DNA of 64,000 bases from Priestia abyssalis (lineage in GTDB: Bacteria; Bacillota; Bacilli; Bacillales; Bacillaceae_H). The notes beneath the pieces are model-generated. The model saw nothing but the letters and a program-made list of their open reading frames with translations, did not search any database and was not told the DNA's origin. Where the stretch lies: NCBI RefSeq assembly GCF_002019595.1, contig NZ_KV917369.1:3798624-3862623 (forward strand). The letters are read 5' to 3'. The first letter of the stretch is position 1; each line of letters starts with the position of its first letter. Positions 25,854 through 34,424 of the stretch are shown here, piece after piece. The translations under genes and the position numbers were made by a program.

Positions 25854-25888
25854 AAAACTACTTATTTTGAATCAAAATAAGTAGTTTT
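25854..25888 (-). terminator. Hairpin between GntP permease and BtpA genes
   Basis: 17-base arms AAAACTACTTATTTTGA and TCAAAATAAGTAGTTTT, then a T-run on the minus strand. It may partially terminate before the BtpA gene. Confidence 0.8.
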
Positions 25889-25931
25889 CATATACGATTA
25901 AAGCATCTGCAAATGTGTAAAAATTTTTATT

Positions 25932-27257
25932 TTAAATGAACATATCAAACAGTAAAGCAAAGCCAAAAGCGATAAATGAAAGCAATGTCTCCAATACCGT
26001 CCATGTTTTGAATGTTTCTTTTACAGTTAACCCCAAGTATTCTTTTACTAGCCAGAAACCGGCATCATTTACGTGTGAGAACATGAGCGATCCTGCACCT
26101 GTCGCGATTACAAGCAATTCCAAGTTCACACCTGACATATGCTCAATGATTGGCGAAACGATGCCTGCCGCTGTTGTTAGCGCGACCGTTGCTGAACCTG
26201 TCGCAATTCGAATTAATCCCGCTACCATAAATGCTAAAACAATTGGAGATAAGGATACTTGCTCAGACATTTGAGCGATAGAATTACCTACACCGCTCTC
26301 AATAAGGATTTGCTTAAAGCCGCCGCCGGCTCCGATGATTAAAATGATGGAGCTAACTGGCAGTAAGCATTCGTCCGTTAACTTCTTAATAATATTTTTA
26401 TCCATACCTTGACGAATTCCCAGGCAGTAAAATGCTACAAAACAAGCAATGAGAAGTGCCATTACAGGACTTCCAATAAATGTGAAGAATTTCACTAATG
26501 CATCAGGCAGTGACATGTACGGTGCAACAACCGATAGTATCATCAGGATAACAGGTAATAAGATAATGAAGAATGAAATGCCTGTGCCAGGTAATTTCTT
26601 TGATGCTGTATTGACACGGATTAACTCTGGCTCTCCTTCAGGAATCACGCGTTTATGCACCCAATGCGCAAACAATGGACCTGCAATAATGGCTGCAGGC
26701 AGCGCAATGATGAGCGAGTAGATCAGTACTTTCCCTATATCGGCATTATAAATGCCGATTGCAGTCATTGCCCCTGGATGCGGGGGAACAAGACCGTGTA
26801 CAATTGATAATCCAGCAATGACAGGTAATGCGATTAATAAAATGTTTTGTTTCGTTGTTTTATAAATTGAAATGACTAGAGGTAATAAAATGACAATTCC
26901 TACGTCAAAAAATACTGGGATTCCAATAATAAAGCCTGCGAATAACATAGCCCATGGCAATCTCTTTACACCAAAGAACCGAATGAAAAAATCTGCTACT
27001 TGCATTCCGGCACCGGAATCCGACATTAATTTTCCTAAAATTGTACCTAGTGCCAAAATTCCGACTAAATGACCTAAAACACTTCCAACTCCGGTTTCAT
27101 AGGCAATAACGATTTTATCCATTGATAACCCGGACATAACGGCCAAAAACAAACTTGCAACAGTTAAACTAATAAACGCATGCCATTTCCACCACGCTAC
27201 TCCTAAAATAACTATCACAATCGCTAACAATGTAACCATTAATAAATACATATCCAT
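25932..27257 (-). CDS. GntP-family gluconate/sugar-acid:H+ symporter
   Basis: 441 residues with about twelve to fourteen helices and the family blocks GTILGKLMSDSGAG, GIPVFFDVGIVILLPLV, VHGLVPPHPGAMTAIG and RIATGSATVALTTAAGI. Imports gluconate-like aldonic acids. Start ATG 27257 is preferred (GGGGG 8 bases upstream) over TTG 27263. A cre site lies 26-39 bases before the start. It follows the GntR regulator gene within the sugar-acid cluster and is the probable entry step of the pathway. Confidence 0.92.
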   Translation of the reverse strand: MDMYLLMVTLLAIVIVILGVAWWKWHAFISLTVASLFLAVMSGLSMDKIVIAYETGVGSVLGHLVGILALGTILGKLMSDSGAGMQVADFFIRFFGVKRLPWAMLFAGFIIGIPVFFDVGIVILLPLVISIYKTTKQNILLIALPVIAGLSIVHGLVPPHPGAMTAIGIYNADIGKVLIYSLIIALPAAIIAGPLFAHWVHKRVIPEGEPELIRVNTASKKLPGTGISFFIILLPVILMILSVVAPYMSLPDALVKFFTFIGSPVMALLIACFVAFYCLGIRQGMDKNIIKKLTDECLLPVSSIILIIGAGGGFKQILIESGVGNSIAQMSEQVSLSPIVLAFMVAGLIRIATGSATVALTTAAGIVSPIIEHMSGVNLELLVIATGAGSLMFSHVNDAGFWLVKEYLGLTVKETFKTWTVLETLLSFIAFGFALLFDMFI

Positions 27258-27282
27258 ATTCAAATCCCCCTTCTCCCCTTGA

Positions 27283-27296
27283 GGTAAACGCTTTCA
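27283..27296 (-). promoter_or_regulatory. cre site (CcpA operator) before the GntP permease
   Basis: GGTAAACGCTTTCA on the plus strand matches TGWAANCGNTNWCA at 13 of 14 positions. It implies glucose repression of permease expression. Confidence 0.75.
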
Positions 27297-27340
27297 AAAC
27301 CTCTGCGAGAAAAGGAGTTTCACCATTTTCCCGCAGGCCC

Positions 27341-28069
27341 TTATACATCGTAATTGACAATATATTGCTGCATTTCTGTGTTATAGTACCCTTCACTGTA
27401 TTCGATCACATTCCCCATTTCATCATAGGAATAGCGCGATCTTTTTAATAAAGGTGTTCTCTCTTTCACACGCAACATCTTCTCTACATGAGAAGGAGCA
27501 ATCGCAACAGCAAACCCATCTCGAAATTTTTCTAAAGAAATGTCTTGTTCCTCGATCAAATCATACAAAGATTGTACACTTATATCCGATAGCTCTATCC
27601 CTTTCATACATGCCGCATCTAAATAATGCGTGTAATGAATATAAGGCATACCATCAAGGCGATAAAGACGTTCTATTCGGAAACTATGTTCTCCGAATAA
27701 TCGATATGGTTCTGTCCCCTCTTGATTGCATATAACTTCTGCCTGCAACAATTGTTTTTGGATTTTATGCCCTTCTTCTACTAATACTTCTGTAAAACGC
27801 TTCCCTTTGGAAAGTTTTGAGACAGAAGTATTTCGAATAACCTTCGTCCCTTTGCCGCTTTTCTTTTCAAGATATCCTTCTTGAACAAGTTCTTTGATGG
27901 CATTGCGGACGGTAATTTTGCTGACATCAAATTCCTGTTCCAATTGTGGTTCTGAAGGTATATTCGACCCGATGGGATACATGCCGTGTAAAATCCGATC
28001 CTTTAAAGCCTTCTTTATTTGTAAATATAATGGTCCTTTTTTTCGAGATACGTTCACTGTTACATCCAC
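27341..28069 (-). CDS. GntR/HutC-family transcriptional regulator
   Basis: 242 residues: winged helix (PLYLQIKKALKDRILHG...FDVSKITVRNAIKELVQEGYL, about 13-70) and a UTRA effector domain (IERLYRLDGMPYIHYTHYL...RSRYSYDEMGNVIEYSEGYY). It should bind a phosphorylated sugar acid. The start is ambiguous: GTG 28069 overlaps the kinase stop, and GTG 28057 has better spacing from GGATG. The tandem palindromes at 32129-32170 before the first gene are its likely operator. Confidence 0.88.
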   Translation of the reverse strand: MDVTVNVSRKKGPLYLQIKKALKDRILHGMYPIGSNIPSEPQLEQEFDVSKITVRNAIKELVQEGYLEKKSGKGTKVIRNTSVSKLSKGKRFTEVLVEEGHKIQKQLLQAEVICNQEGTEPYRLFGEHSFRIERLYRLDGMPYIHYTHYLDAACMKGIELSDISVQSLYDLIEEQDISLEKFRDGFAVAIAPSHVEKMLRVKERTPLLKRSRYSYDEMGNVIEYSEGYYNTEMQQYIVNYDV

Positions 28070-29085
28070 TACCTTTCTACATCGCCCACTGATTCTGTCA
28101 TCGCACGGAGTACATCATTCTCCGATGACATTGGGGTATCGCCGACAACCGTATGCGCAAGCATTCCTGCTGTTGCAGCAAACGCAACGGTTTTCTCCGG
28201 TGAAAACCCTTCCATCTCACCATGTACGATACCACTCGTATAGGCATCTCCAGCACCTATTCTATCATAGACAGAAAACGTAAGGGCCTTTGAAAATGTG
28301 AATGTTTCACTTTTAAATATAAAGCCTTGCAATGAGTGCGTATTATTACCATTGATTGAACGATGCGTACCTGCTATAACAGAGATATTGTATTTTTTCG
28401 CAACGGCTGGAATGAGCTCCATGAGCTGCTCTTGACGTTCTTCTTTCTCTGTTTTCATGCCAAGGACGAACATGGCGTCTTTTTCGTTCATCATGACAAT
28501 ATCCGCCAGATGCAGCATTTCTTCATAATGGGGTTTCGCTTTTTCATACCCGGCTTCACCCCAGAGCGTCGGACGGTAGTTGCAATCGAAGACAACCGTG
28601 CCGCCCGACGCTTTGACAGCTTTTGCAAATGTTTTCATATGATGACGGACAGAGTCATTCATTGCAAGTGTAATCCCGCAAAAATGGACAACATCGATTT
28701 TTTGGGCAATGTCTTCAAAATCATACGTTCCATCAGGGGCTGTATTGAAGCTGCTTTCTAGTCGATTGGAATAGGTAACGCGACTAGGCCGCGCACCAAA
28801 CCCATTTTCTAAAAAGTACATTCCAACGTAATTCCCGGCTCGGCTAATGAATGATTGTGTAACACCCAGTTTTCGAAGATACGCTACTGCCGCATCGCCA
28901 ACTGCATTAGCCGGTAATGTGGACACGAGATGCCCCGCATGCCCAAAGCGTGCTAGAGCTGCGGTAACATTCACTCCGGTCCCGGAGAAAGAATAATTTA
29001 ATGTGCCGGCTTGTGACAAGAGTTCATATCCCGGCACTTGCAAGCGCATCATGACCTCTCCAAAAGCAGCGATTCGTTTAGCCAT
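28069..29085 (-). CDS. PfkB-family sugar-acid kinase (KdgK-like)
   Basis: 338 residues. PfkB signatures: FGEVMMRL at the N-terminus, the SGTGVNVTAALARFGH nucleoside/sugar loop and the C-terminal anion hole DRIGAGDAYTSGIVHG with catalytic Asp. It resembles 2-keto-3-deoxygluconate kinases. In this pathway it could phosphorylate 2-keto-3-deoxygluconate or the imported aminosugar acid. ATG 29085 is chosen; an in-frame TTG lies 9 bases earlier. The start overlaps the stop of the aldolase gene by 8 bases. Confidence 0.88.
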   Translation of the reverse strand: MAKRIAAFGEVMMRLQVPGYELLSQAGTLNYSFSGTGVNVTAALARFGHAGHLVSTLPANAVGDAAVAYLRKLGVTQSFISRAGNYVGMYFLENGFGARPSRVTYSNRLESSFNTAPDGTYDFEDIAQKIDVVHFCGITLAMNDSVRHHMKTFAKAVKASGGTVVFDCNYRPTLWGEAGYEKAKPHYEEMLHLADIVMMNEKDAMFVLGMKTEKEERQEQLMELIPAVAKKYNISVIAGTHRSINGNNTHSLQGFIFKSETFTFSKALTFSVYDRIGAGDAYTSGIVHGEMEGFSPEKTVAFAATAGMLAHTVVGDTPMSSENDVLRAMTESVGDVER

Positions 29086-29833
29086 GTTGATCAACCAATT
29101 TCTTCATCGTTTCAAGTAATTCGCGTACATCCTCGACATTCGTTTTTCCAGTTTCTTTATCAATAATCGATGAATACACATGAGGAATGACTTGCGGCAC
29201 GTTGGCTTCTAAAGAAATACGTAAGATTGCTTCGAAATTCTCCTTGTCAATTCCGCCAGTTGGCTCTAACGCAAATCCTTCTTCCCCGCATGCTTGTGCA
29301 ACTGCACGGAATTCGTCTTCACGAGTTAACCCTTGCATCGGGAAGTATTTTAATGCATTACCGCCCATATCGCGTACAAGCGCAATCGCCGTTTTAATAG
29401 GTACAATTGCATGCTCTTCTCCTGCAGCGCTTACTGGGCCTGTTGAGATATTCACATACCCAACGCGCCCTGTCGGAGACACCAGGCTATTGATCCAGCT
29501 ATCTTTTTCGCCAAGGTTGGCACGTGTTGCGCCAACAGCGGGAAATACTTGGTTAATATGGCTGCCCGGGTAGTGTTTCGCAATCTCTGCTACTACAGCA
29601 GCTTGACGATTGTCACCCGCACCTAGTCCAATCGATACCGCCTCATCGATCTCCTTGCCGTATTCTTTCATCGCCGCTACGGCTTCTTCTACCGTTGGAT
29701 AGTCTTTTGAAAGAACACCGACTAACACATGACCTTCCGCCGCTTCAAATACCTCTTTAGCATTTTCTACACTATTGGCTAGTACATTTAAGGCAACACG
29801 GTCCTTGTAAAAACGTTTTGTAATGTTTGACAT
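29078..29833 (-). CDS. 2-dehydro-3-deoxy-phosphogluconate aldolase, DgaF-like (EF_0839 family)
   Basis: 251 residues with a TIM-barrel pattern of the KDGP aldolase family described for dgaF of Salmonella: EAAEGHVLVGVLSKDYPTVEEA, GLGAGDNRQAAVVAEIAKHYPGSHINQVFP and ALKYFPMQGLTREDEF. It splits KDGP into pyruvate and glyceraldehyde 3-phosphate. Start ATG 29833 after AGGGGGAA, 1 base after the DgaE stop. Confidence 0.87.
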   Translation of the reverse strand: MSNITKRFYKDRVALNVLANSVENAKEVFEAAEGHVLVGVLSKDYPTVEEAVAAMKEYGKEIDEAVSIGLGAGDNRQAAVVAEIAKHYPGSHINQVFPAVGATRANLGEKDSWINSLVSPTGRVGYVNISTGPVSAAGEEHAIVPIKTAIALVRDMGGNALKYFPMQGLTREDEFRAVAQACGEEGFALEPTGGIDKENFEAILRISLEANVPQVIPHVYSSIIDKETGKTNVEDVRELLETMKKLVDQHG

Positions 29834-29834
29834 C

Positions 29835-30941
29835 TTATTTTCCCCCTTCTACTAATTCGCGTATTTTTGCTTCAATGACATGGATATCATCACCTTGAAG
29901 CGGGCGCGGGTCGATATCGAAATAGCCTTGTCTCACACCGTAATCACGTGTGTAGATGGCAATTTCCCCTTCGCGCAGTCCCGTGACAACATCTTTTGCG
30001 GTTGTATTTGCCTGCTCTGGATCAATTTGAATGCGTGCACGGAATATAGCTCGGCCCGCTTCGTCCTGTACAATCGTCACATTGACGCCTTCAATATCCT
30101 TCAGCGGCATCAACGCTTGCAAGGTTTCTTTTTCTTGTTCGCTTTTATCTTCTTTTACGCCGTATTCATCAAGTGCTTGAAGCAGACCGAATGTCGTTTC
30201 TTTGCCGACTTTCATGCTTCTTCCGATACAATACAATTGCACCTTCAGCCATTCAATGTATTGTCGCTTTCCGCCCACGATTCCGGAAGTCGGTCCTTCA
30301 ATCGCCTTCGAACCGCTGTAAATCGCAAGATCCGAGTATTTCACATACTTCTGAATATCTTCTTCCGCCGCAGCATCCACGATAAGCGGCACGCCATTAC
30401 GCTTGGCAATCTCCCATGCTTCCTCAACGGAAATCATATTTTTTTGGACTGCATGGTGTGACTTCACATAAAGAATGGCTGCCGTGCTTTCAGAAATCGC
30501 ATCTTCAATATGTTCTGCTCGGCCTTCATTGGCATATCCAACTTCAACAAGCTTGCCGCCGCCCAAATAGACCATCGTTTCAACCGGTGCTCCGTATTGT
30601 ACGTTGTGACCTTTCAGCATGATAATTTCATTTTGAGAAATTAGTTCTTGATGAAGGCGTTCACTCTTGCGGCGATTCCCTTTTGTCACAAGCGCCGCAA
30701 CCGAGAGGGCGATGCCGCTTGATGCAGAGTTCACGACAATGGCTGCCTCTGAACCGAGAATACGTGCTACATAATCACCGGCTTTATCCACTAAATCGGC
30801 AATTTCTACATAATTTTGCCCGCCGTGTTTCATTGCATCCATCACTGTGTCCGTGGGAGCTGACACACCTAGAATACTCATTCGGCCGCTTGCATTAATG
30901 ACACGTTTAAGTCCATATTTAGCATTCAATGAATTCGCCAC
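29835..30941 (-). CDS. PLP-dependent D-glucosaminate-6-phosphate ammonia-lyase, DgaE-like
   Basis: SelA-fold enzyme; in Salmonella, DgaE removes ammonia from D-glucosaminate 6-phosphate to give KDGP. 368 residues from GTG 30941, preferred because AGGAG sits 9 bases upstream (the in-frame TTG 30947 is too close). The PLP lysine is about Lys212 in IYSGSKAIEGPTSG, with VDAAAEED upstream as the cofactor-ring Asp region. Overlaps the end of the amidohydrolase gene and is followed directly by the aldolase gene, the same pair as dgaEF. Confidence 0.87.
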   Translation of the reverse strand: MANSLNAKYGLKRVINASGRMSILGVSAPTDTVMDAMKHGGQNYVEIADLVDKAGDYVARILGSEAAIVVNSASSGIALSVAALVTKGNRRKSERLHQELISQNEIIMLKGHNVQYGAPVETMVYLGGGKLVEVGYANEGRAEHIEDAISESTAAILYVKSHHAVQKNMISVEEAWEIAKRNGVPLIVDAAAEEDIQKYVKYSDLAIYSGSKAIEGPTSGIVGGKRQYIEWLKVQLYCIGRSMKVGKETTFGLLQALDEYGVKEDKSEQEKETLQALMPLKDIEGVNVTIVQDEAGRAIFRARIQIDPEQANTTAKDVVTGLREGEIAIYTRDYGVRQGYFDIDPRPLQGDDIHVIEAKIRELVEGGK

Positions 30942-32019
30942 TTGCAACCACTCCTTTTGCTTCTATCCTTCTTTCCGATATACGCTTGTCCCCTTCAGAA
31001 TCAATGAGTGTAATCGGATTGTTTTGAACTGTAAATAGAGTTAAATTCGCAACATCCCCGACCTCTATTCGGCCAAGTTCCGGTTTTTTAAGCCAGTCTG
31101 CTGCATGTGTCGTGACCGCTGCGATTACCTCTTCAAGCGAATATCCTAAATAAAGGAATTTTGTAAGGACATTCGCCATGCTGTATACTGGACCATTTAA
31201 TCGATTCCCGCGGTAGATGTCTGTACTGATGGTATCTAAACCGATGTGATGTCGTTTCGCTGCCTCTGCAACCTTAAATGAAAAGCTTGCAGTGCCATGG
31301 CCTACATCCAAATGTACACCCCGCCCAATAGCATCCTTAAGCACTTGAAGCGGATTTCCGTTTGCATCGAAAAGATTGTTTTGCTTCCCATTGAGGTAAT
31401 GGGTAATCACATCTCTTTTTTCCAGGAGTGGAATGACCTCTTCGATATTTGGCGGCCCGGAACCGATATGCACCATTAAAGGAAGTGATGTTTCACTAGA
31501 AAGTGCCCGGGCGATACGCAACGGTTCAATGCCGCTGTCGCGGACAACACTCTTACTAATTCGCGCCTTCAATCCAACAATTGCCTCTTTATACTCATTG
31601 AACGCCTGTACAACCTTCTCTTTATCAATCCATTCTAAATTTGATAATTCATCCACTCTTTTTAAGCCAATTCGGGAAATGTTCAAAAAGGCAAACAAGT
31701 TCGTTTTGGCCCGTTCTCTGCTCGCAACCAGATCAGCAATTCTGTCTGCCCCGCAGCTTCCCGCATCTACAATGGTCGTTACACCTTGTTTTACTCCTAT
31801 TTCATCGATTTCATCTCCATACGGATCAAAATCAGGATATGCATGGACATGTAAATCAATCCAGCCGCTTGATACATATACACCCGAGTAATCGAATACT
31901 TGCTGTCCACGCCCACTCCCGGCCTTTGTTATCTCGGCAATTTTACCGTTTTCAATTACGATATCCATTTCTTCTTCATTCACGCGCTTTACATTACGCA
32001 ATACAAACCGTTCCTTCAT
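30919..32019 (-). CDS. Amidohydrolase/deacetylase-type metallohydrolase (EF_0837 family)
   Basis: 366 residues of the amidohydrolase superfamily: DLHVHAYPD metal site, DAGSCGADRI, candidate metal-bridging Lys or Glu around VGLKARIS, His in LMVHIGSGPP, and the late Asp in DTISTDIY. Family members sit beside DgaE/DgaF homologues in Enterococcus and Aeromonas, as here. A plausible role is N-deacylation of an N-acyl-aminosugar acid before the ammonia-lyase step; this is inference from context. First gene of the operon, start ATG 32019 after AAAAGGGTGAA. Confidence 0.85.
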   Translation of the reverse strand: MKERFVLRNVKRVNEEEMDIVIENGKIAEITKAGSGRGQQVFDYSGVYVSSGWIDLHVHAYPDFDPYGDEIDEIGVKQGVTTIVDAGSCGADRIADLVASRERAKTNLFAFLNISRIGLKRVDELSNLEWIDKEKVVQAFNEYKEAIVGLKARISKSVVRDSGIEPLRIARALSSETSLPLMVHIGSGPPNIEEVIPLLEKRDVITHYLNGKQNNLFDANGNPLQVLKDAIGRGVHLDVGHGTASFSFKVAEAAKRHHIGLDTISTDIYRGNRLNGPVYSMANVLTKFLYLGYSLEEVIAAVTTHAADWLKKPELGRIEVGDVANLTLFTVQNNPITLIDSEGDKRISERRIEAKGVVASGEFIEC

Positions 32020-32128
32020 TCATTTCACCCTTTTCCATGATCCCTTCGGAACGCGCTTACATTCGCCATTCATCATTGGTATTTCCTTTTCACATCTGTA
32101 GAATATCATAGAAAACGACCGAAGTAAA

Positions 32129-32170
32129 TATAACGTTATAATGTTTTATAAAAAAATTATAACGTTATAA
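32129..32170. promoter_or_regulatory. Tandem palindromic operator of the sugar-acid operon
   Basis: The perfect 12-bp palindrome TATAACGTTATA occurs at 32129-32140 and 32158-32169, 29 bp apart, each followed by TAATGTTT(T)TATA. It lies 110 bases upstream of the first gene. Likely bound by the GntR-type regulator encoded in the operon. Confidence 0.75.
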
Positions 32171-32655
32171 TGTTTATAAGTGCACTTGATGGAAAGAATC
32201 GCGCAGTTTCTTATATATTTCGTCATTCACTTAGATAAAACTGATACATTACAAAAAAACATCTGCTCACCGGCAGATGCTGCTGTAAATGAAATACAAT
32301 AAACAAGGGACAGACCGAAAATTCCCCCATTCGCCTATCCCTTGTTATGTCTTTCGTTTATGCATTTTTCCTATTCATTATTTTTCCTCTATTTACTTGT
32401 TTATCTACATAATTCCCAATCTATCACTCTTTTATACCTACAAATTCATAAAACAGTGATTTTCAATTACATATTTATCAAATATAACAAAACAGTTATT
32501 TAATGGTGAGTTACAGTCTGTGAATTTAGTAGTATTCACGGGCTGTTTGATCGCCAAAAACCAGTGTTATGTTAACTGGATGTGAATAAAATCTATATTT
32601 ACTAATTCAGTAAATTTATATATTTCAGTATTCGTGTTATTTGCAAAAAAGGCAG
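32171..32655. other. Non-coding interval with hairpins
   Basis: No convincing gene. It holds a minus-strand terminator-like hairpin (CATCTGC/GCAGATG at 32260-32279 followed by a T-run), a long-loop inverted repeat ACAAGGGA/TCCCTTGT (32303-32345), and a hairpin with arms ACAGTCTGTGAAT and ATTCACGGGCTGT near 32510-32548. The rest is AT-rich. Confidence 0.55.
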
Positions 32656-32838
32656 CTAATAAACCTCCATAATTCTAGACAAACGGATGGATACTATTTT
32701 CTGGTGCGAGTCTTTTAAAAAGACGATTTGTTCATCTAGATTAAGTCTAAAAATATGCCCTGTACATTTTTGTAACGATCCATCTTTATAATAACTAATT
32801 GTAATGAAGCGCTTTTCTATTAATTCTTTTAGAATCAT
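32656..32838 (-). CDS. YolD-like small protein
   Basis: 60 residues; the pattern ITISYYKDGSLQKCTGHIFRL and VSIRLSRIMEV matches the C-terminal beta domain of YolD-like proteins, which often neighbour UvrX/DinB-type genes in Bacillus. It is shorter than YolD (about 110 residues), so it could be a truncated member. Start ATG 32838 after AAAGGAGAA. No neighbour suggests its role. Confidence 0.65.
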   Translation of the reverse strand: MILKELIEKRFITISYYKDGSLQKCTGHIFRLNLDEQIVFLKDSHQKIVSIRLSRIMEVY

Positions 32839-33290
32839 ATCGTTTTCTCCTTTCTAAAATGTTATCAATTAATCAATATGTTTATATTACTTGTTTTCAA
32901 TTACAAATAAATTACAAATTGTGGAAAATAAATTAAAGTGATTCAAATTTTATTTTTCCTATATGTAAAAAAATAGTTATATTTATCATAAAAAAATCCT
33001 GGTTATGGAAACTAATTAAACCTAAGGTAAGGATTTTTTGATTTCTCCTAATTTGCGTTATGGTGATTTAAACATTGAAATGGGTTTTAAGCATCTTATA
33101 TTCGCGTATAAGGCGTTTTTTGATTACGAAGAAGAATGGTTATGTAAACCTCACATGTATATGATATTCATCATTTTTTCTTCAATTAACGAGGCAAAAT
33201 AGATCACTAACTTTTTCAGGAAGGAATATGGAATATTTTAGTGAATATTATGTAGCGAGACAAAAAAATAGTAAAGTGAAGGGAGATATT
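32839..33290. other. Non-coding interval with two terminator-like hairpins
   Basis: AAAAAATCCT (32991-33000) pairs with AGGATTTTTT (33030-33039), a bidirectional terminator shape. A second hairpin, CTTATA-TTCGCG-TATAAG near 33098-33115, is followed by GCGTTTTTT. No gene of its own is supported between them. Confidence 0.55.
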
Positions 33291-33734
33291 ATGGGAGTTC
33301 GAGCAGATAAAATTTTTGTTAATTTACCAGTTAAAGATTTAAATAAATCCATAGACTTTTTTTCTAAGGTAGGTTTTGAATTTAACGCCCAATTTACCAA
33401 TGAAAATGCAACATGTATGGTTATCAGCGAGAATATATTTGTCATGTTGTTGGTTGAAGATTTTTTTCAAACTTTTACCAAAAAAGAAATTTCTGATGCA
33501 ACAAAAAGTACAGAAGTTATTGTGGCATTATCTGCTGAGAGTAAGGAAAAAGTTGATAAGATTGTAAATAAGGCTTTAGCAGCTGGCGGAAAGGCTTCCA
33601 ATGATCCTATTGACCAAGGGTTTATGTATGGATGGAGTTTTCAGGATATAGACGGTCATCTTTGGGAGGTAATATATATGGATGAAAGTGTAGTCGATCC
33701 AGATCAAGAACTCACGGGTACTAATGTTAAATAA
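33291..33734 (+). CDS. VOC-family (glyoxalase/bleomycin-resistance-like) protein
   Basis: 147 residues. Start ATG 33291 is chosen because GGGAG stands 7 bases upstream; the longer open frame from 33228 lacks a site. One vicinal-oxygen-chelate module: KIFVNLPVKDLNKSIDFFSKVGF at the N-terminus and YGWSFQDIDGHLWEVIYMD at the C-terminus. It is like the large group of extradiol/fosfomycin-type proteins of unknown substrate (lactoylglutathione-lyase-like). Alone between terminators. Confidence 0.85.
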   Translation: MGVRADKIFVNLPVKDLNKSIDFFSKVGFEFNAQFTNENATCMVISENIFVMLLVEDFFQTFTKKEISDATKSTEVIVALSAESKEKVDKIVNKALAAGGKASNDPIDQGFMYGWSFQDIDGHLWEVIYMDESVVDPDQELTGTNVK

Positions 33735-33779
33735 ACCATATGTATTTACTTCCTCTAACCACTGTTAGGTTAATAAGAA

Positions 33780-33808
33780 CCCCCTCCAGAACAAGGTCTG
33801 GGGGGATT
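33780..33808 (+). terminator. Terminator after the VOC gene
   Basis: CCCCCTCCAGA-ACAAGG-TCTGGGGGG hairpin followed by ATTTG. Confidence 0.82.
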
Positions 33809-33839
33809 TGTATAGAATTCAAAATAGATTGACTATTGA

Positions 33840-34034
33840 TACCTTATTAATAAAACAGGAGGAATCCCAAATAAAACATCAAAGGAAGTCATGACTCAGA
33901 TTCAGAAGTTACAGAACGAGGGTAAATCTCTACGAAAAAAAGAGGTAAAACAACTTTATCCTGATTTAATGCGGAGTGCTTTGCATTACTACCCAAGTTG
34001 GCAACATGCTATAGATGAGAGTAAAATAAGTTAG
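33840..34034 (+). pseudogene. 3' fragment of a gene with an 'SL-KK-VK..YPDLM..A..YYPSW' repeat
   Basis: An open frame from 33840 (preceded by a TGA) to TAG 34034 reads GGIPNKTSKEVMTQIQKL, then NEGKSLRKKEVKQLYPDLM and SALHYYPSWQHAIDESKIS. It matches the recurring helical 'homing-endonuclease-associated'-type repeat pattern. An internal ATG at 33891 could give 47 residues (AAAGGAAG precedes it very closely), but the frame continues upstream, so a 5'-truncated gene is more likely. Confidence 0.5.
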
Positions 34035-34084
34035 AATATTTAATTTACATCAAGACATTAGAATAACATGAACTTTATTAACAA

Positions 34085-34124
34085 AAAGAGGTTGGGTGCT
34101 CTTTAAAATGTACCCAACCTCTTT
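34085..34124. terminator. Bidirectional terminator
   Basis: 13-bp arms AAAGAGGTTGGGT and ACCCAACCTCTTT with a 14-base loop. Confidence 0.85.
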
Positions 34125-34202
34125 CATCATAAAAATTTAATGTTTCGCATAATTAGGATTATACGCATACTTGAACAATTAAAAATATTCCTAAGAATGT
34201 TC

Positions 34203-34416
34203 CTTTCCTCCCCTTTCGATTTTATTAACGTAAGTATTGTGGCAAAATAAAATCATTATTAATTCAACCTTCCTACTTCCGAATAAGATGGGAATTTATC
34301 ATTTCCACTATGAATATAGTGTAAATCTGCCTCTCCGTACTGTTTTTCTATTCCCAAGTTTGAAAATATTTTTTAATTATTCAAAAAAAGATTGCAAATG
34401 TGATTTGCAATCTTAA
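34203..34416 (-). repeat. Direct-repeat copy 1 flanking the cystine importer (decayed sigma-54 promoter)
   Basis: Imperfect copy of 36826-37055. It ends, in genome order, with the palindrome AAGATTGCAAAT/ATTTGCAATCTT (34389-34414), which with its minus-strand T-run also serves as terminator of the importer operon. At the place of the sigma-54 promoter in copy 2, this copy reads TGCCAC-N5-TTAC on the minus strand, so both core dinucleotide contexts are altered. Confidence 0.72.
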
Positions 34417-34424
34417 GCCCTTAC

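Noticed and set aside
34385..34416. Reading the 26-bp palindromes at 34389-34414 and 37029-37054 only as terminators
   Set aside because: They do have T-runs on the minus strand, but both sit at the same distance from a -24/-12 element, so an additional role as activator site is kept open in the findings.
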